The notes under the pieces: model-generated
Database searches by the model: none
What the model was told of the DNA's origin: nothing
What the model saw: the letters and a program-made list of their open reading frames with translations, nothing else
Translations under genes and position numbers: made by a program
Assembly: GCA_943788675.1 (NCBI GenBank)
Contig: CALSRE010000001.1
Location: 531,573-595,572 of the forward strand
Reading direction: 5' to 3'
DNA from: an uncultured bacterium
GTDB taxonomy: Bacteria; Fidelibacterota; Marinisomatia; Marinisomatales; Marinisomataceae
DNA length: 64,000 nucleotides
In this document: positions 52,756-61,913 of the stretch, in pieces
How the letters are laid out: every line of letters starts with the position of its first letter
Numbering within the stretch: position 1 is the first letter of the stretch

Positions 52756-54912
52756 ATGAAAAATTTATTTAGTTTAATATTTATAACAAGTGCCTTATTT
52801 GCTCAGAATGTAGTTGCTGATTCAGACTCATTGAATCCAATTGCATTAGATGAGGTTGAGGTATATTCTTCATTAATGCAAGTTAATGAAGGAGATCTGG
52901 CAGCATCAGCAGTTATTTTTAATGATGAGTTAGATGTGTTTCAAGGTCAACACTTTAGCGATTTAATCCAAAAAGTGCCTAATCTTAATTATGCTGGAGG
53001 AACATCAAGACCTCGATACTTTCAAATTAGAGGTGAAGGTTCTGTAAGTAGATATGCAGATCAAGGTCCACCAAGTACTTATGTTGGACTTGTTTTAGAT
53101 GGAGCAGACTTATCAGAACTTGGAATGGTTACACCATTATTTGATATGGAGCAAGTCGAAGTTTTAATGGGTGTGCAAACTAGCTTATTTGGTGCGGCAG
53201 CATCAAGCGGTTTAATTAATTTTAAAACCGTTGATCCAACAGATAAAAAAGAAGGGTATGCAATGACTCAATTTGGTTCTTATAGTACCTACACAAATGG
53301 GTTAGTTTATAATTTGCCATTTGACAACGGATGGAAACTTCGTTTAGTTGGACATTCAAATGTTTCTGATGGATTTAAAGAAAATGTAGCATTAAATGGT
53401 TATGCTTCAGCAAGTAGAGATGAAACCTCATTTAGAGTCAAATTAATGAAAGAGGGTGATAATAATATTACTCAAAAGTATACAATGATTGTATCTGACT
53501 ATGATAACGGTTATGATAATTGGGCTCCGGATAATAATACTGACAATATTACATATTCAGATAATCCAGGAAAAGATGCTCAAAAATCACAAGTTTTTAT
53601 TGCAGACTATAGTTATGACCTAAATGAACAAATTGTAGATTTAAATATTGGCTTTACAAGCAATGAAATGCTTCATAGTTATGATTCAGATTGGGGCAAT
53701 TATCAATTTTGGTCAAATAGTCCATATAATTTTAATCCAACCAACGAAGGGTATGCATATGACTTTTTCGATTCATTTGATAGAGAGATTGATACTAGAA
53801 CTTATGATTTAAGATTTAGATCAAACAGAATGAATAGCAATAAAGTAGATTACGTATTTGGACTTTATCAGTCCAACTATGATGAAACTACTGATGCAGA
53901 AGGATATTTGTATGGCGGTTCATCAACTTCGCTTACTAATGGCTATGATATCAATACTTCATCTGTATATGGTGAGTTGGCATTTAATTTTGATAATGAT
54001 TCTTCATTGTCTCTTGCTCTAAGAAATGAAAGAAGAAATATGTCCTACACTGATTATGATGATAAAAGTAATGACTTTGAAATCAGAGCTAAAAATAATG
54101 TTTCATATAAAATTTCATATGAAATGCATCCTTCTTCAAATCTACATTGGTTTGCATATTATGCAGAAGGCTATCATCCTGGAGGAATTAATCAGAATCC
54201 TTATCTTGACGATGATGAAAGAACATACGAAAAAGAAACATACTACGATGTCACAACTGGTATCAGATGGTACAAGAACAATATTAAATTATCTAGTTCA
54301 TTATTTTACCTGAAACATGACGGACATATTTATGAAACAAGCGAGCAATTAGATCCGGAAAATCCAAATGCATTTGCATTTTTTAAAGCTAACGCTGATT
54401 CTGGTTATGAGTATGGTTCAGAATCTTCTGGTGAATTTAGATTTAGTGATAAATTTAGCATTAATGCTACACTAGGTCTATTGAGCGCTGAAATTGAATT
54501 AGGTCATGATGATCATGACGAACATGGAGATGAAGATCATGACGATCACGGAGATGAAGATCATTTACATGGACCTAAAGCGCATTCACCTAACTGGAAT
54601 TACAGTATATCCTTTAACTATAGTTTCAATCAAGATAGTTCTTTGATGGTTGAGGTTGCAGGAAAAGATAGTTTTGTATTTGACTCAGCACATGGGGAGT
54701 ATAAATCTGACCCATATCATTTATTAAATGCATATTATTCTCACGCAATTAATAAAGTAAAATTGGGAGTTTATGCTAAAAATATCCTTGATGAGAGTTA
54801 TGCAGATAGAGGATTTATTTTTGGATTAGAGCCTCCAATGTATGAAGAGAAACTATATAAGTCTTTTGCTCCTCCAAGAGAAATTGGAATGTCATTAACA
54901 TATAGTTTCTAA
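52756..54912 (+). CDS. TonB-dependent receptor with His/Asp-rich extracellular loop
   Basis: A 718-residue outer-membrane gated channel. A signal peptide (MKNLFSLIFITSALFAQ) is followed by a plug domain at about residues 28-170 (LDEVEVYSS, FSDLIQKVPNLNY, FQIRGEGS, VEVLMGVQTSLFGAAAS.G.INF) and a beta-barrel ending in the aromatic GMSLTYSF. Residues about 584-610 are dense in His, Asp and Glu and contain a tandem repeat. His-rich loops of this kind occur in zinc receptors such as ZnuD, so zinc or another divalent metal is the likely ligand; this is inference. AGGAGA six bases before the ATG gives a strong ribosome-binding site. Confidence 0.9.
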   Translation: MKNLFSLIFITSALFAQNVVADSDSLNPIALDEVEVYSSLMQVNEGDLAASAVIFNDELDVFQGQHFSDLIQKVPNLNYAGGTSRPRYFQIRGEGSVSRYADQGPPSTYVGLVLDGADLSELGMVTPLFDMEQVEVLMGVQTSLFGAAASSGLINFKTVDPTDKKEGYAMTQFGSYSTYTNGLVYNLPFDNGWKLRLVGHSNVSDGFKENVALNGYASASRDETSFRVKLMKEGDNNITQKYTMIVSDYDNGYDNWAPDNNTDNITYSDNPGKDAQKSQVFIADYSYDLNEQIVDLNIGFTSNEMLHSYDSDWGNYQFWSNSPYNFNPTNEGYAYDFFDSFDREIDTRTYDLRFRSNRMNSNKVDYVFGLYQSNYDETTDAEGYLYGGSSTSLTNGYDINTSSVYGELAFNFDNDSSLSLALRNERRNMSYTDYDDKSNDFEIRAKNNVSYKISYEMHPSSNLHWFAYYAEGYHPGGINQNPYLDDDERTYEKETYYDVTTGIRWYKNNIKLSSSLFYLKHDGHIYETSEQLDPENPNAFAFFKANADSGYEYGSESSGEFRFSDKFSINATLGLLSAEIELGHDDHDEHGDEDHDDHGDEDHLHGPKAHSPNWNYSISFNYSFNQDSSLMVEVAGKDSFVFDSAHGEYKSDPYHLLNAYYSHAINKVKLGVYAKNILDESYADRGFIFGLEPPMYEEKLYKSFAPPREIGMSLTYSF
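54511..54564 (+). repeat. 24-bp tandem repeat encoding a His/Asp/Glu-rich loop
   Basis: Two 24-bp units (54511-54534 and 54535-54558) and a 6-bp partial third (54559-54564) encode DHDEHGDE, DHDDHGDE and DH. The units differ at few positions, so this is a recent in-frame duplication in the receptor's metal-binding loop. Copy number may vary between strains. Confidence 0.85.
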
Positions 54913-54923
54913 TGTCTTATTTT

Positions 54924-54959
54924 CATAATTTAGCGGGTAAAAAAACCCGCTAAATTATG
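54924..54959 (+). promoter_or_regulatory. Perfect 15-bp hairpin whose 3' arm contains the polA start codon
   Basis: Arms 54924-54938 and 54945-54959 are perfectly complementary with an A6 loop. The arms carry GCGGG/CCCGC at the loop end. The polA ATG (54957-54959) is the last base triplet of the 3' arm, and an in-frame TAA at 54951-54953 excludes any earlier start. Neither strand has a T run after the stem. It could end the receptor transcript, restrict polA translation, or both. Confidence 0.6.
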
Positions 54960-57671
54960 AGTCCAAAAAAACAAAAACGTTTATTTATTATTGATGGTTA
55001 TGCCACCTTATACAGAGCGCACTACGCATTGATTAGAAATCCTTTAACAAATACAGTAGGTACACCTACAAGTGCTATTTTTGGGTTTGCCAATCAAATA
55101 TTTCAACTCATTGAAGAGGAAAATCCTGATTATTTAGTTGCAGCATTTGATTCAAAAGGTAAAAATTTTAGACACGAAATATTTTCCGATTATAAAGCAA
55201 ACAGATCTGAAATGCCTGATGAAATTCAAACTCAACTTCCATACTTATGGAATTTGCTTGAAGGTATGAATATACCTGTTTTAAGAGTTCAGGGAGTCGA
55301 GGCAGATGATATCATCGGTACTGTAGCCAAGCAATGTAATGATAAAGACTTTCAATGCAATATTGTAAGTGGAGATAAAGATTTTATGCAACTAATCAAT
55401 GATTCTACTTTTCTGTATGCTCCTCAAGCTAGAAAAAGAGAAAAAGAAATTTTTGATTCTAATAAAGTAATTGAAAAATGGGGTGTTGGTCCAAAAAATA
55501 TCATTGATTTGTTAGGTTTGATGGGTGATAGTTCTGATAACGTTCCTGGAGTGCAAGGAGTTGGTCCTAAAACTGCAATGAAGCTTATAGAAGAGTATGG
55601 CACCATCGAAAATATCTATAAAAATATTGATTCGATTAAAAATGAAAAAATGAGAGATAAGTTGTTATCAGATAAAGACAATGCAATCTTAAGCAAGCAA
55701 TTAGTAACAATTCTTACTGATGTAAATATTGAAGCTTCAGTAGAAGATTTCAAAATAAAAGATATGAATTTTGCTAAAATGGAGGATATTTTTAAAGAGC
55801 TTGAATTTACAGGTTTATTAAAAAAAATAGGCTCTTCAGCAGTTCCTGAACAAAAGTCCATTGATAGAAAAAAAGATTATAGAAATATTTTAAATTTGGA
55901 TCAGCTTATTGAGTTTACCGAATCTCTTGAGCAGGGAAAATGGCTATCAGTAGACTTGGAAACTACTTCAATAAATCCTATGTTAGCAAAAATTGTAGGA
56001 TTCAGTTTTTCTTTAAAAAAAGACACAGGATTTTATATACCTATTGATTTCAAAGATAAGGAAGAAAATTTATTTGGGAACAACGATCTTAAAGAAGTAA
56101 TAAGAATATTAAAGCCATTTTTAGAAGATGAAAATATTCCTAAGACTGGTCAAAATATTAAATACGATGCATTAATTTTAAAGCGTTTTGGAATTGAACT
56201 ACAAGGAATTGAATTTGATACTATGATTGCAGCACACTTGCTTAATCCAAATGCGAGATCTTATAAGCTAGATAATCTTTCGTTGTCACACTTAAATTAT
56301 AAGATGGTTCCAATCAAAGATTTGATTGGTTCTGGTAAAAATCAAATCACTATGGATCAGGTGACTCTTGAAGATATTTCATTTTACGCAGCAGAAGATG
56401 CAGATGTCGTAATTGAGTTAACCGAGATTTTTATGAAAGATTTAAAAAAGCAAAAACTTTTCAATTATTTTAAATCTATTGAAATTGATTTATTACCAGT
56501 ACTAATTGATATGCAGTTTAATGGTATTTTTATTGATAAAGAATATTTAGAAAATCGTTCATTAGAGATTGGAAAAAAAATTGAATCAATCCAAATCGAA
56601 ATTATTGATTTAGCTGGTGAAAACTTTAATCTTAATTCATCTCAACAGCTTGCAGTGATACTTTTTGACAAACTGCAATTACCGATGGTTAAGAAGCGCT
56701 CTACCGCTGAAGCAGTATTAAAAGAATTAAAGCAGAAGCATCCTCTTCCTGAGTTGATTTTAAACTATAGAAAGCTTTATAAATTAAAGAATACATATTT
56801 AGATCCTTTGCCATCAAATATCGTACCTGTTACAGATAGAGTGCATTCATCTTTCAATCAAACAATGACTGCAACTGGGAGGCTTTCAACCAGTAATCCA
56901 AACTTTCAAAATATTCCTATAAGAACAGAAGATGGTAAAGAAATCAGAAAAGCTATTAAAGCACAATCAAATGATTATCAAATTTTTTCTGCTGATTATT
57001 CACAGGTGGAGTTGAGAGTGATGGCTCATTTAAGCGGAGATGAGTCGTTAATAGCAGCATTAAATAACGGTGAAGATATACATACATTCACTGCAAAAAA
57101 TATATTTAATGTCGAAGATGATGATCAAGTGCTTCCTGAAATGCGTAGAATCGCAAAAATTGTAAATTTTGGTATTATGTATGGAGCAGGACCTTTTAGA
57201 CTGAGTCAAGAGCTAGATGTTCCTTTTGGAGAAGCAAAGAAAATAAAAGATGCTTACTTTGATAAATATAAAGGTATTGAACAGTATATAGAGAATTCTA
57301 AAATTCAAATTAAGGATAGTAAATCAGTAGAGACGTTGCTGGGAAGGAAAAGAGCTGTTTGGGATTCAGATAGTCAAAATAAGATTAGAAGAGATGCTGC
57401 TGAAAGAATGGCTATTAATATGCCTATTCAAGGGACAGCTGCAGAAATGATTAAACTGGCAATGATTAAAATTCATCGAAAGCTCAAGTCTAAAAAATTA
57501 AAGTCAAAACTTATTATGCAAATTCACGATGAATTATTGCTTGAGGTGCACAAAGATGAAGTTGATTATATTACCAAAATGGTGATTGAATACATGAGAG
57601 ATGCAATGAAATTAGATGTACCTATAGAAATTGATTTTGGAATTGGACCATCTTGGTACGAGGCGCACTAG
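54957..57671 (+). CDS. polA: DNA polymerase I
   Basis: Pol I of 904 residues with all three domains. The 5'-3' exonuclease comprises residues about 1-290 (IIDGYATLYRAHYAL, VEADDIIGT, SGDKDFMQL, GDSSDNVPGV). The 3'-5' exonuclease (about 305-500) keeps its metal residues in SVDLETT, NIKYDALIL and YAAEDADV, so proofreading is probably active. The polymerase domain includes TATGRLSTSNPNFQNIP, the motif A DYSQVELR and the motif C QIHDELLLEV. The start is fixed by an in-frame stop two codons earlier, yet no ribosome-binding site is visible and the ATG lies in a hairpin. Its stop overlaps the alr GTG. Confidence 0.97.
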   Translation: MSPKKQKRLFIIDGYATLYRAHYALIRNPLTNTVGTPTSAIFGFANQIFQLIEEENPDYLVAAFDSKGKNFRHEIFSDYKANRSEMPDEIQTQLPYLWNLLEGMNIPVLRVQGVEADDIIGTVAKQCNDKDFQCNIVSGDKDFMQLINDSTFLYAPQARKREKEIFDSNKVIEKWGVGPKNIIDLLGLMGDSSDNVPGVQGVGPKTAMKLIEEYGTIENIYKNIDSIKNEKMRDKLLSDKDNAILSKQLVTILTDVNIEASVEDFKIKDMNFAKMEDIFKELEFTGLLKKIGSSAVPEQKSIDRKKDYRNILNLDQLIEFTESLEQGKWLSVDLETTSINPMLAKIVGFSFSLKKDTGFYIPIDFKDKEENLFGNNDLKEVIRILKPFLEDENIPKTGQNIKYDALILKRFGIELQGIEFDTMIAAHLLNPNARSYKLDNLSLSHLNYKMVPIKDLIGSGKNQITMDQVTLEDISFYAAEDADVVIELTEIFMKDLKKQKLFNYFKSIEIDLLPVLIDMQFNGIFIDKEYLENRSLEIGKKIESIQIEIIDLAGENFNLNSSQQLAVILFDKLQLPMVKKRSTAEAVLKELKQKHPLPELILNYRKLYKLKNTYLDPLPSNIVPVTDRVHSSFNQTMTATGRLSTSNPNFQNIPIRTEDGKEIRKAIKAQSNDYQIFSADYSQVELRVMAHLSGDESLIAALNNGEDIHTFTAKNIFNVEDDDQVLPEMRRIAKIVNFGIMYGAGPFRLSQELDVPFGEAKKIKDAYFDKYKGIEQYIENSKIQIKDSKSVETLLGRKRAVWDSDSQNKIRRDAAERMAINMPIQGTAAEMIKLAMIKIHRKLKSKKLKSKLIMQIHDELLLEVHKDEVDYITKMVIEYMRDAMKLDVPIEIDFGIGPSWYEAH

Positions 57672-58795
57672 TGAAATATATAGGACCAAAAGTGCATATA
57701 GACTTAGATCGTTTAGAAAATAATTACAATTTATTATCAAAAGATTTACAGAATATTCCAATAATGGCTACGGTGAAAGCTAATGCTTATGGACACGGAG
57801 CAGTTGAGGTATCCAAGAGGCTTGAAAGATTGGGCGTAAGATATTTAGCAGTTTTTACAATTGAGGAAGGGATAGAGCTTCGTGAGGCAGGCATAAAAAC
57901 AGACATTTTAATTTATTCAAAATTGAATAATACTGCTTTAAATGAAGCAAAAAAATATAATCTAACTTTAAATATTTCCTCAATTGTAGATCTAGATTAC
58001 CTCAGAGATTTTGAAGGTAAATCACTCAGAGTTCATTTAAAAATTGATACTGGAATGACCCGCTTGGGTGTTTCACATTACAAAGCAGAAACTTTTTTAA
58101 AAGAAGCAGCACAAATTAGTTCCATAAATATTGAAGGTATATATTCTCATTTCTCTACAGGAGATGAAGGAAACCTTTCTTATGCTAAAAAACAATTAAA
58201 TCGATTTAACAAAGTTGTTGAAATAGCTAAAAAATTAAACATAGTTCCTTCACTTATTCATTGTAGTAATAGTGGAGCAATTTTAAATCTACCTGAATCA
58301 AGATTTAACTTATGTAGAGTTGGTATGCTACTTTACGGAGCATTTCCTTCTGATGAAGTTCCTCAAGACTTATCAATTGAACCGGTAATGACATTAACAG
58401 CTCCAATTGTTGAAATAAGAGATGTAAAAGCTGGTACTCCAATTAGTTACGGAGGAGCTTATTTAACAAATAAAGATACAAAAATAGCAGTTGTTCAAGT
58501 AGGTTTTGCCGATGGAGTTCCAAGGCCGTGGTATACTAGAGGTTACGTTAAGTTCAAAAATAAAAAATTCAAAATCACCGGAAGAATTTGCATGGATCAG
58601 TTGATGATTGATGTTGGTTCTTCAGATATAGAACTATGGGATGAAGTCACAATTTTTGGATCAAATTCAAATGGAACAATTTCAATTAATAAAATTGCCA
58701 AAGAAATAGAATCTACAACATATGTTATCGTTACTGGAATTGGAACTAGACCTAAAAAAATTTTGAGGAGCAAACTAAAACCTAACCAAGGGTAA
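57671..58795 (+). CDS. alr: Alanine racemase
   Basis: A PLP enzyme of 374 residues making D-alanine for peptidoglycan. The PLP lysine is Lys36 in MATVKANAYGHG and the catalytic tyrosine of the other half-site is Tyr260 in SYGGAY. I choose the GTG at 57671, which overlaps the polA stop (TAGTG) and has GAGG seven bases upstream; an upstream TTG at 57653 is inside polA. The C-terminal beta domain (GRICMDQLMIDV) is complete. Confidence 0.93.
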   Translation: MKYIGPKVHIDLDRLENNYNLLSKDLQNIPIMATVKANAYGHGAVEVSKRLERLGVRYLAVFTIEEGIELREAGIKTDILIYSKLNNTALNEAKKYNLTLNISSIVDLDYLRDFEGKSLRVHLKIDTGMTRLGVSHYKAETFLKEAAQISSINIEGIYSHFSTGDEGNLSYAKKQLNRFNKVVEIAKKLNIVPSLIHCSNSGAILNLPESRFNLCRVGMLLYGAFPSDEVPQDLSIEPVMTLTAPIVEIRDVKAGTPISYGGAYLTNKDTKIAVVQVGFADGVPRPWYTRGYVKFKNKKFKITGRICMDQLMIDVGSSDIELWDEVTIFGSNSNGTISINKIAKEIESTTYVIVTGIGTRPKKILRSKLKPNQG

Positions 58796-58861
58796 GAGAA
58801 AGGAATTAAGAGGTAATTTTAAACTTTAATCTACTCCTCATAATTCTAATGTATTTTTTAA

Positions 58862-58880
58862 AAAAAGGTTCCTCCTTTTT
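58862..58880 (+). terminator. Possible terminator between alr and tRNA-Met
   Basis: AAAAAGG (58862-58868) and CCTTTTT (58874-58880) pair over seven bases around a TTCCT loop, followed by CTTTTT. The stem has only two G-C pairs, but the T-rich tail and the position 66 bp after alr suit a weak intrinsic terminator. The rest of this 112-bp spacer (58796-58907) shows nothing else I can name. Confidence 0.4.
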
Positions 58881-58907
58881 CTTTTTATAGCTATTATTAC
58901 ACTAGAT

Positions 58908-58981
<74 letters not shown>

Positions 58982-59011
58982 CTAACCTCCAAATGAAAAA
59001 GGATAAAAATA

Positions 59012-60220
59012 ATGAAATTATACAAATCTTTTTTAACCATTCTTTCAACTTTACTAATCATAAATTGCAGTGTTAACAATGATCAGCAATTAATGAAAAA
59101 AGCTGAAGAATTATCTCAAAAATTTATTATTACAGACGGTCATATTGATCTTCCATGGCGTTTATATAAGGGAGGGTATGAAGATGTTTCTGTAAGAACC
59201 CCTGGTGGAGATTTTGATTATGTTCGCGCAAAACAAGGTGGATTAGATGCACCATTTATGTCAATATATGTTCCAGCAACTTATCAAGTAACTGGTGGAG
59301 CTAAAGATAAAGCGCTTGAATTGATGGGATTCATAGAAAGAGTTACTACTGAGCATCCTAACAAATTTGAAATAGCATATAATATTTCTGACGTTGAAAG
59401 AATATTTTCTGAGGGTAAGATAGCTCTACCAATGGGCATGGAAAATGGTGCTCCTCTCGAAGGCGATTTATCAAATATTGAATTTTTTCATAAAAAAGGG
59501 ATTAGCTATATCACTTTAACTCACTCTGAGGACAATGATATTTGTGATTCATCTTATAACCTTGGGGAAAGAACTCATAATGGATTAAGTGAATTTGGTG
59601 TCAAAGTTATAAAAGAAATGAATAGAGTAGGTATTATGGTGGATATTTCTCATGTATCGGATGAGGCATTTTATCAAGCAATGGATGTTACTGAAGTGCC
59701 AGCAATTGCTTCTCATTCATCTGCAAGACATTTTACTCCAGGTTTCGAAAGAAATATGAGTGATGATATGATTAAAAGATTGGCTGAAAACGGCGGTGTT
59801 ATTCAAATTAATTTTGGCTCAAGTTTTGTTACTAAAGAATCACAAGACAAAAGATCAAAAAATGCCGAAGTAGTAGCAGCTTTTGCTAAACAGAATAATT
59901 TAGAAAGTGATGATTCTAAAGTAAAAGAGTATGCTAAGCAAGTTGCTTTAGATAATCCCGTTTTTTGTGACGTTACAGATGTTGCAGATCATTTTGACCA
60001 TGTAGTTAATTTAGTTGGAATTGATCATGTAGCTTTTGGCTCGGATTATGATGGAGTAGGAGATACTCTTCCATATGGATTAAAAGATGCTTCAACTTTT
60101 CCAAATTTAATTTATCATCTTCTTAAGAGAGGTTATTCAGAAGAAGATATTGAAAAAATATGTTACAAAAATGTTTGGAGAGTATGGAAAGCTACTGAGG
60201 ATTTCGCTAAGCTTAACTGA
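59012..60220 (+). CDS. Membrane dipeptidase, peptidase family M19
   Basis: A 402-residue zinc dipeptidase of the renal-dipeptidase family. The metal ligands fit: His44 and Asp46 (DGHIDLPW), the bridging Glu144 (MENGAPLE), His214 (ISHVS) and His235 (SHSSARHF); Asp345 (GSDYDG) completes the site. The N terminus (LTILSTLLIINCSVNN) looks like a lipoprotein signal with Cys at about residue 20, though Asn at the preceding position is unusual. It probably cleaves dipeptides, including D-amino-acid forms, at the cell envelope. AAGGAT precedes the ATG. The last 8 bp overlap the convergent rlmB. Confidence 0.9.
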   Translation: MKLYKSFLTILSTLLIINCSVNNDQQLMKKAEELSQKFIITDGHIDLPWRLYKGGYEDVSVRTPGGDFDYVRAKQGGLDAPFMSIYVPATYQVTGGAKDKALELMGFIERVTTEHPNKFEIAYNISDVERIFSEGKIALPMGMENGAPLEGDLSNIEFFHKKGISYITLTHSEDNDICDSSYNLGERTHNGLSEFGVKVIKEMNRVGIMVDISHVSDEAFYQAMDVTEVPAIASHSSARHFTPGFERNMSDDMIKRLAENGGVIQINFGSSFVTKESQDKRSKNAEVVAAFAKQNNLESDDSKVKEYAKQVALDNPVFCDVTDVADHFDHVVNLVGIDHVAFGSDYDGVGDTLPYGLKDASTFPNLIYHLLKRGYSEEDIEKICYKNVWRVWKATEDFAKLN

Positions 60221-60956
60221 GTACCTGTCTTAGTCTTTCAAACACAATTGCGCTAACTGCAGTTGAAACATTTAAAGAGTTCATTTTGTTTGACATGGGT
60301 ATAGTAGCTAAAAAATCAGAATTTTTTAAAATTTGTTTGCTAACTCCATTACCTTCTCCTCCAAAAATCAATACCGACCGACCTTTTAAATCAATTGAAT
60401 ACCAATTTTTTGCTTTAATGTTGTTTTCAAAACTTGTTATCCAGAAATCATTTTCTTTAAAATGATTTAATGCTTTGTTAATATTTGTAACACAAAATAA
60501 AGGTACTTTTGAAAAGCCTCCTTGGCTAACCTGGGCTACAGCACTTGTCATAGATACACTGTTTCTTTCAGTAATAACTACACCATCGATATCTCCACCA
60601 GCACAAATTCTTAATATTTGCCCTAAGTTGTGAGGGTCTTGAACCTGATCTAATACAACATAGCACGCTGTATCTTTTTCTACTAACGGAAGATCAATAA
60701 ATGTTTTGACCTGCGCCTTTATTAAAATTCCTTGCGCTCTGTTGTTGTCAACAATTTTTTTAAAACTTTCTGCATCGATTTTCTCAATTAGATTTGATGA
60801 AAGCGAATCAATAGCTTCATTCATTTTAGTGTTTTTATCTGCTGGAGAATTTCTTTCAATGATTATTTTATTTACATGAACCAATGATGATTTAATAGCA
60901 TCATGACATCCATTTATGCCAAAAACTTCTATTCTATGTTTTGTAAAATTATTCAT
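60213..60956 (-). CDS. rlmB: 23S rRNA (guanosine-2'-O-)-methyltransferase RlmB/TrmH family
   Basis: A 247-residue SPOUT methyltransferase. The N-terminal substrate-binding domain (about residues 5-80; EVFGINGCHDAIKS) precedes the knotted catalytic domain with motif 1 DPHNLGQILR near 112, motif 2 FGGEGNGVS near 195 and motif 3 PMSNKMNSLNVSTAVSAIVFE near 218. This domain order and the start wording favour RlmB (G2251 of 23S rRNA) over TrmH. It is divergent from arfB across 32 bp. Confidence 0.9.
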   Translation of the reverse strand: MNNFTKHRIEVFGINGCHDAIKSSLVHVNKIIIERNSPADKNTKMNEAIDSLSSNLIEKIDAESFKKIVDNNRAQGILIKAQVKTFIDLPLVEKDTACYVVLDQVQDPHNLGQILRICAGGDIDGVVITERNSVSMTSAVAQVSQGGFSKVPLFCVTNINKALNHFKENDFWITSFENNIKAKNWYSIDLKGRSVLIFGGEGNGVSKQILKNSDFLATIPMSNKMNSLNVSTAVSAIVFERLRQVLS

Positions 60957-60988
60957 AAAAAATTCACTAAATTTTATAAAAGATTTTA

Positions 60989-61387
60989 ATGATAAAAATT
61001 AAAGAATCAGAGCTACATTTTTCATACGTTAGATCAAGCGGTCCTGGGGGACAACATGTTAATAAGGTTTCAACTGCTGTTCAGTTAAAGTATAATGTGA
61101 TGCAATCTGATATTCCAGAAGAATTGAAACAAAGATTCAATGACAGGTATAGAAATAGAATTTCAAAAAGTGGATTCTTAACTATAACAGCACAATCATT
61201 TAAGTCACAGAAAAAAAACAAGGATGATGCTGTAAGTAGATTAGAAAAACTTTTTAGTGATATAAAAATAAAAACAAAAAGAATTCCTACGAAACCTTCA
61301 AGAGGTTCAAAAGTTAAAAGAATTGAAGGAAAAAAGAAGAGATCAGTTATAAAGAAAAATAGAATGAAAGTAAATTTAGATGATTAA
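60989..61387 (+). CDS. arfB: Peptidyl-tRNA hydrolase ArfB (class I release-factor-like, YaeJ)
   Basis: A 132-residue stalled-ribosome rescue factor. The GGQ catalytic motif is at residues 20-22 in SSGPGGQHVNKVST, and the protein has no codon-recognition domain. The C-terminal tail is rich in Lys and Arg (KKKRSVIKKNRMK), which enters the empty mRNA channel in ArfB. Length matches ArfB rather than full release factors. It overlaps the next gene by 8 bp. Confidence 0.92.
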   Translation: MIKIKESELHFSYVRSSGPGGQHVNKVSTAVQLKYNVMQSDIPEELKQRFNDRYRNRISKSGFLTITAQSFKSQKKNKDDAVSRLEKLFSDIKIKTKRIPTKPSRGSKVKRIEGKKKRSVIKKNRMKVNLDD

Positions 61388-61913
61388 GTATTTTATAATG
61401 TTAATAATTACAAGCGGTCTCATATCGCAGGAAAAAGATTTTTCTTCTAATATTGAGCCATTATTGGTAGAAGAATTATCAGATTTAGAGCTAATGTTAA
61501 TTGCTGACATAAATACAAACTCAACACTAAAAAGTTTTTTTGAATTGAACGTAATTAATGAATCAATTCAGTTAAATGCTCCAACCTATGATAGGTTTGC
61601 TATGAAAAATAATATAGGAATGTTATTGCCTTTAAACACATCTTCATCAATTTATCTCGATGCAGGAATTGAAGGTTGGATGGAAGCAAATAAATATATT
61701 TCTAATAACAATAGCATGTATTCAAGAGGATTTTTTAATTCTTCAACTGATAAATTTTCATACTACAATACTAGAAAAACTTTTATTGATACTGATAATT
61801 ATTTCAAAGATCCTTGGGATCAAAGAGCTGTTGATGATTATATAAGATATCTTCATACCTCTCCATCACTTAAACATTCTGAAATAAATACAATTTATGA
61901 TCGAAATAGGTAA
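61380..61913 (+). CDS. Secreted protein of unknown function
   Basis: A 177-residue protein with a signal peptide (MIKYFIMLIITSGLISQ) and no domain I recognise. The mature part is acidic at first (EPLLVEELSDLELMLIADINTNSTL), then rich in Asn, Ser, Tyr and Phe (about residues 60-140), and ends with DPWDQRAVDDYIRYLHTS, which looks like a conserved block. There are no cysteines in the mature part. It overlaps arfB by 8 bp and murE by 17 bp, so expression with wall synthesis is likely; a periplasmic or outer-membrane location is inferred. Confidence 0.75.
   Translation: MIKYFIMLIITSGLISQEKDFSSNIEPLLVEELSDLELMLIADINTNSTLKSFFELNVINESIQLNAPTYDRFAMKNNIGMLLPLNTSSSIYLDAGIEGWMEANKYISNNNSMYSRGFFNSSTDKFSYYNTRKTFIDTDNYFKDPWDQRAVDDYIRYLHTSPSLKHSEINTIYDRNR

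Noticed and set aside
54026..54313. 95-codon plus-strand frame within the TonB receptor gene
   Set aside because: It is out of frame inside a continuous receptor coding sequence and encodes a low-complexity peptide, so it is a shadow.
54924..54959. Hairpin before polA as an ordinary rho-independent terminator
   Set aside because: No T run follows the stem in either direction, and the start codon of the next gene lies in the arm. I report it as a regulatory hairpin instead.
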